DNA of 8,018 nucleotides from Alloprevotella tannerae (GTDB lineage Bacteria; Bacteroidota; Bacteroidia; Bacteroidales; Bacteroidaceae), in NCBI GenBank assembly GCA_015259305.1, contig JABZGO010000074.1, positions 1 through 8,018 on the forward strand, in the 5' to 3' direction. The position numbers and the translations under genes are program-made. Positions 6,414 to 8,018 of this stretch are shown piece by piece. How positions within the stretch are numbered: the first letter of the stretch is position 1; each line of letters starts with the position of its first letter. The notes beneath the pieces were generated by a model, which was not told where the DNA came from, ran no database searches, and was given only the letters and a program-made list of their open reading frames with translations.

Positions 6414-7316
6414 ATGAGTTTCTTCAAAAAACTATTCGGCGCGTCTGAAGAACCGACGGAAGAAAAGGCCGCCAAAGACGCTGATCGCCGTTTCAACATC
6501 CTTTGTGACGATGGCTTACGTGCAAAGCAAATGGGGATGGCCGACTTTGCTGAAAAATGCTTCACGGAAGCGCTGGAGATTAAGCGCGAACTTCGCGTCG
6601 TGAGCTTTTTGGCTGAAGTGCAGTTGATGCAGCAAAACTATTCTGCTGCGCTGCCCCTCTTGCAAGAACTTCACGCTGAAGAAGCCGGCAACTTGGAAAT
6701 AGGTTTGCTACTGGCGAATACGTATGGAGAGACAGAAGACTATGCGTCGATGCAGCAAGTCTGCTCGGCGCTCGCGGACATTGAGGCGAAGGAGCCGCGA
6801 CTCCTTTATTTGTCGGCTAAGGCCGCGCACGCATTAGACCAGCACGAGGAAGCACTCAACTTTCTCGATGAGGCGATCAGCGAGCGTACGGATTATGCAC
6901 AAGCTATCCAACTGCGTGTGCAAGTGCTTTCAGCTTTGGCGCGCTACGACGAAGCTTTGGTTGATGCTGAGCGCTTAATAAAGGAATCACCGGACCATGA
7001 GGATTATGCACTGCTCCAAGCTGAGACGCTTGCGGCGTCAGGACGTTACGCCGAAGCTGAAGCTGCGTGTGAAAAAGTAAGCGAACTGAATCCGTTTAAC
7101 ATAGAAGCCCACGCTCTGTTAAGTCGGCTGGCCGAACAGAGTGGAGACTTGGCCAAAGCAATTACGCATTGCGACGATGCCATCGCCTTGCAACCCGCCA
7201 ACCCCAACCTCTACGACCGTCGAGCAGCACTATTCCGCAAAAACAACGCGCCAGAAGCTGCCGAGGAAGATGTAAAAAAGGCGGCCGACTTGCGCGCCGG
7301 CGAGCACGACAAGTAA
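6414..7316 (+). CDS. Tetratricopeptide-repeat (TPR) protein
   Basis: 300 residues forming about eight consecutive helix-turn-helix repeats from residue 26 to 295. The clearest are at 162-193 (ARYDEALVDAERLIKESP), 196-227 (GRYAEAEAACEKVSELNP) and 230-261 (GDLAKAITHCDDAIALQP), with the spaced Gly/Tyr/Ala/Pro pattern of TPRs; those near 62-125 are more degenerate. TPR arrays bind partner proteins and have no catalytic role of their own. The N-terminus MSFFKKLFGA is basic and hydrophobic, without a signal-peptide core, so the protein is probably cytoplasmic, perhaps resting on the inner membrane. The ATG at 6414 is 10 bases after the transporter stop and is the only sensible start. The partner is unknown; the membrane proteins encoded on either side are candidates by context only. 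Confidence 0.88.
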   Translation: MSFFKKLFGASEEPTEEKAAKDADRRFNILCDDGLRAKQMGMADFAEKCFTEALEIKRELRVVSFLAEVQLMQQNYSAALPLLQELHAEEAGNLEIGLLLANTYGETEDYASMQQVCSALADIEAKEPRLLYLSAKAAHALDQHEEALNFLDEAISERTDYAQAIQLRVQVLSALARYDEALVDAERLIKESPDHEDYALLQAETLAASGRYAEAEAACEKVSELNPFNIEAHALLSRLAEQSGDLAKAITHCDDAIALQPANPNLYDRRAALFRKNNAPEAAEEDVKKAADLRAGEHDK

Positions 7317-7386
7317 CAGGCTTCCTAGTTCTACCTTGGCTGAGCGCCCCGCAGATTTTGAAAGCAACATATAAGATATTGAAACG

Positions 7387-7671
7387 ATGAAAGATTACCC
7401 CAAATGGCTTTTGGCCTTGGCTTTTCTGAATATCATCCCGATATTCCTCAGCGTATTCTTTCTCTTTGGCGGACTATTCAAAGCGCCGAGTAGCCGGGGA
7501 ACTTTTATAGGGCTTCTCGTTTATCTCTTGGTCAACTTATTATGGATACTGCCTATCGTAGCCTTTTTTGTAGGCCTCAACGACTATCGCAGAGGTTATG
7601 AAAAACGCGGCATCGCCCTACTCGTGTGCGGCAATCTCTTGACGCTTCTTGATTTCTTGCTAATATTTTAG
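7387..7671 (+). CDS. Small three-helix membrane protein of unknown function
   Basis: 94 residues, strongly hydrophobic. Three membrane segments are visible at about 8-30, 40-63 and 75-93. They are joined by a short loop (FKAPSSRG) and a basic loop (NDYRRGYEKRG), so by the positive-inside rule the second loop is probably cytoplasmic. No family was recognised and no catalytic motif is present. The ATG at 7387 lies 70 bases after the TPR stop with no terminator between, so it may be the last gene of the transporter-TPR operon. A good terminator follows 20 bases after its stop, which supports a real expressed gene. Its G+C matches its upstream neighbours. Confidence 0.75.
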   Translation: MKDYPKWLLALAFLNIIPIFLSVFFLFGGLFKAPSSRGTFIGLLVYLLVNLLWILPIVAFFVGLNDYRRGYEKRGIALLVCGNLLTLLDFLLIF

Positions 7672-7691
7672 TGACAACACCCCACAACAAC

Positions 7692-7731
7692 GTGGCGCGG
7701 AAGTGAATTGTACCCCTTCCGCGCCGCTTTG
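7692..7731 (+). terminator. Rho-independent terminator after the small membrane-protein gene
   Basis: Arms 7692-7703 and 7716-7727 form a 12-bp GC-rich stem (GTGGCGCGGAAG against CTTCCGCGCCGC, one G-T wobble) with a 12-base loop, followed by TTTGT. It starts 20 bases after the stop codon at 7671, the expected place for the end of the operon. Confidence 0.75.
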
Positions 7732-8018
7732 TATAGAAAAGTCTGTCGATAAGTTTGCTGTTAAAGCGTTTTGTAACGCTTCGACGGGCGATGAGATTCC
7801 ACTGAAAACGTTTACGCTCGTGAGGGAAAGCTCTTTTCCTCACGAGCGTACGCGTTTATTATCACGAGCGCAAAGGTGTACGCTCGTGAGCGTACACGAC
7901 AGGGACAGGCCCTGCAAGTTGTAGCATTAACTAAATGCTTTGCGAAAGTGCGAATTTAATAATTGAGCAGCGAACTATCGCCATAACTTAAAAAGCGGAA
8001 ATCGTGCGCAAGTGCGTA
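7732..8018. other. Non-coding right end with palindromic repeats
   Basis: No gene is supported from the terminator to the window end. Besides the ACGCTCGTGAG cluster it holds a 7-bp stem with a four-base loop (AAGCGTT 7764-7770, AACGCTT 7775-7781) and two near-identical 12-mers, TGCGAAAGTGCG (7941-7952) and TGCGCAAGTGCG (8005-8016). The latter may be part of a repeat that continues past the window. Confidence 0.5.
7813..7897. repeat. Cluster of palindromic repeats built on ACGCTCGTGAG
   Basis: The element occurs at 7814-7824 on the + strand, at 7839-7849 on the - strand, in part at 7862-7870 on the - strand, and at 7880-7890 on the + strand. Two hairpins result. The first has 18-base arms, 7813-7830 and 7833-7850, complementary except for one G-T wobble. 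The second has perfect 10-base arms GTGTACGCTC (7876-7885) and GAGCGTACAC (7888-7897). Very short loops mean they may act as DNA palindromes or cruciforms as well as RNA hairpins. The first is followed by a T-rich stretch and could be a back-up terminator. It may belong to a dispersed repeat family. Confidence 0.65.

Noticed and set aside
7703..7924. Open frame of about 73 codons after the last gene, and one on the opposite strand at 7577-7843
   Set aside because: They run through a terminator stem and the palindromic repeats, and the opposite-strand frame also overlaps the small membrane-protein gene. No protein-like pattern is seen.

Overview
The window looks like a piece of a Bacteroidales chromosome, most likely Porphyromonas-like. 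The evidence is weak ribosome binding sites, one perfect match to the Bacteroidetes -7 promoter consensus (TAnnTTTG), and clusters of short hairpin-forming repeats of a kind I associate with that group. The genus is an inference. All genes supported here lie on the + strand.

The window divides into two compartments. The left part (1 to about 4930) is AT-rich and looks like accessory DNA. It begins inside a gene for a Fic-type AMP-transferase (2-736). The frame is open to the window edge, and the residues before the Fic fold resemble the end of a BRO/DinD-type antirepressor domain, so this is probably a BRO-Fic fusion whose true start lies upstream. After 209 bases, which hold a possible promoter overlapped by an inverted repeat, comes a 1264-residue protein (946-4740). 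It joins an N-terminal TIR-like domain, a STAND-type P-loop NTPase and a very long helical C-terminal region, which is the layout of a one-gene NLR-like immune receptor. A strong hairpin (4893-4927) probably ends its transcript.

The middle (4928-5437) is non-coding. It holds an array of a degenerate 22-base unit built on TTTTnnnnAAAA. Two of its units fold into a hairpin resembling a bidirectional terminator. A candidate promoter follows at 5259.

The right part (5438-7731) has higher G+C and looks like ordinary chromosome. It contains a likely operon of an EamA/DMT-family transporter, a TPR protein that starts 10 bases after it, and a small three-helix membrane protein, closed by a clear terminator (7692-7731). 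The rest, to 8018, is non-coding and holds palindromic repeats built on ACGCTCGTGAG.

The main point of interest is the left compartment: a predicted TIR-STAND defence protein beside a BRO-Fic toxin-like gene, next to a repeat array at the apparent edge of the accessory DNA. No database search was run. Family names come from motifs and memory.
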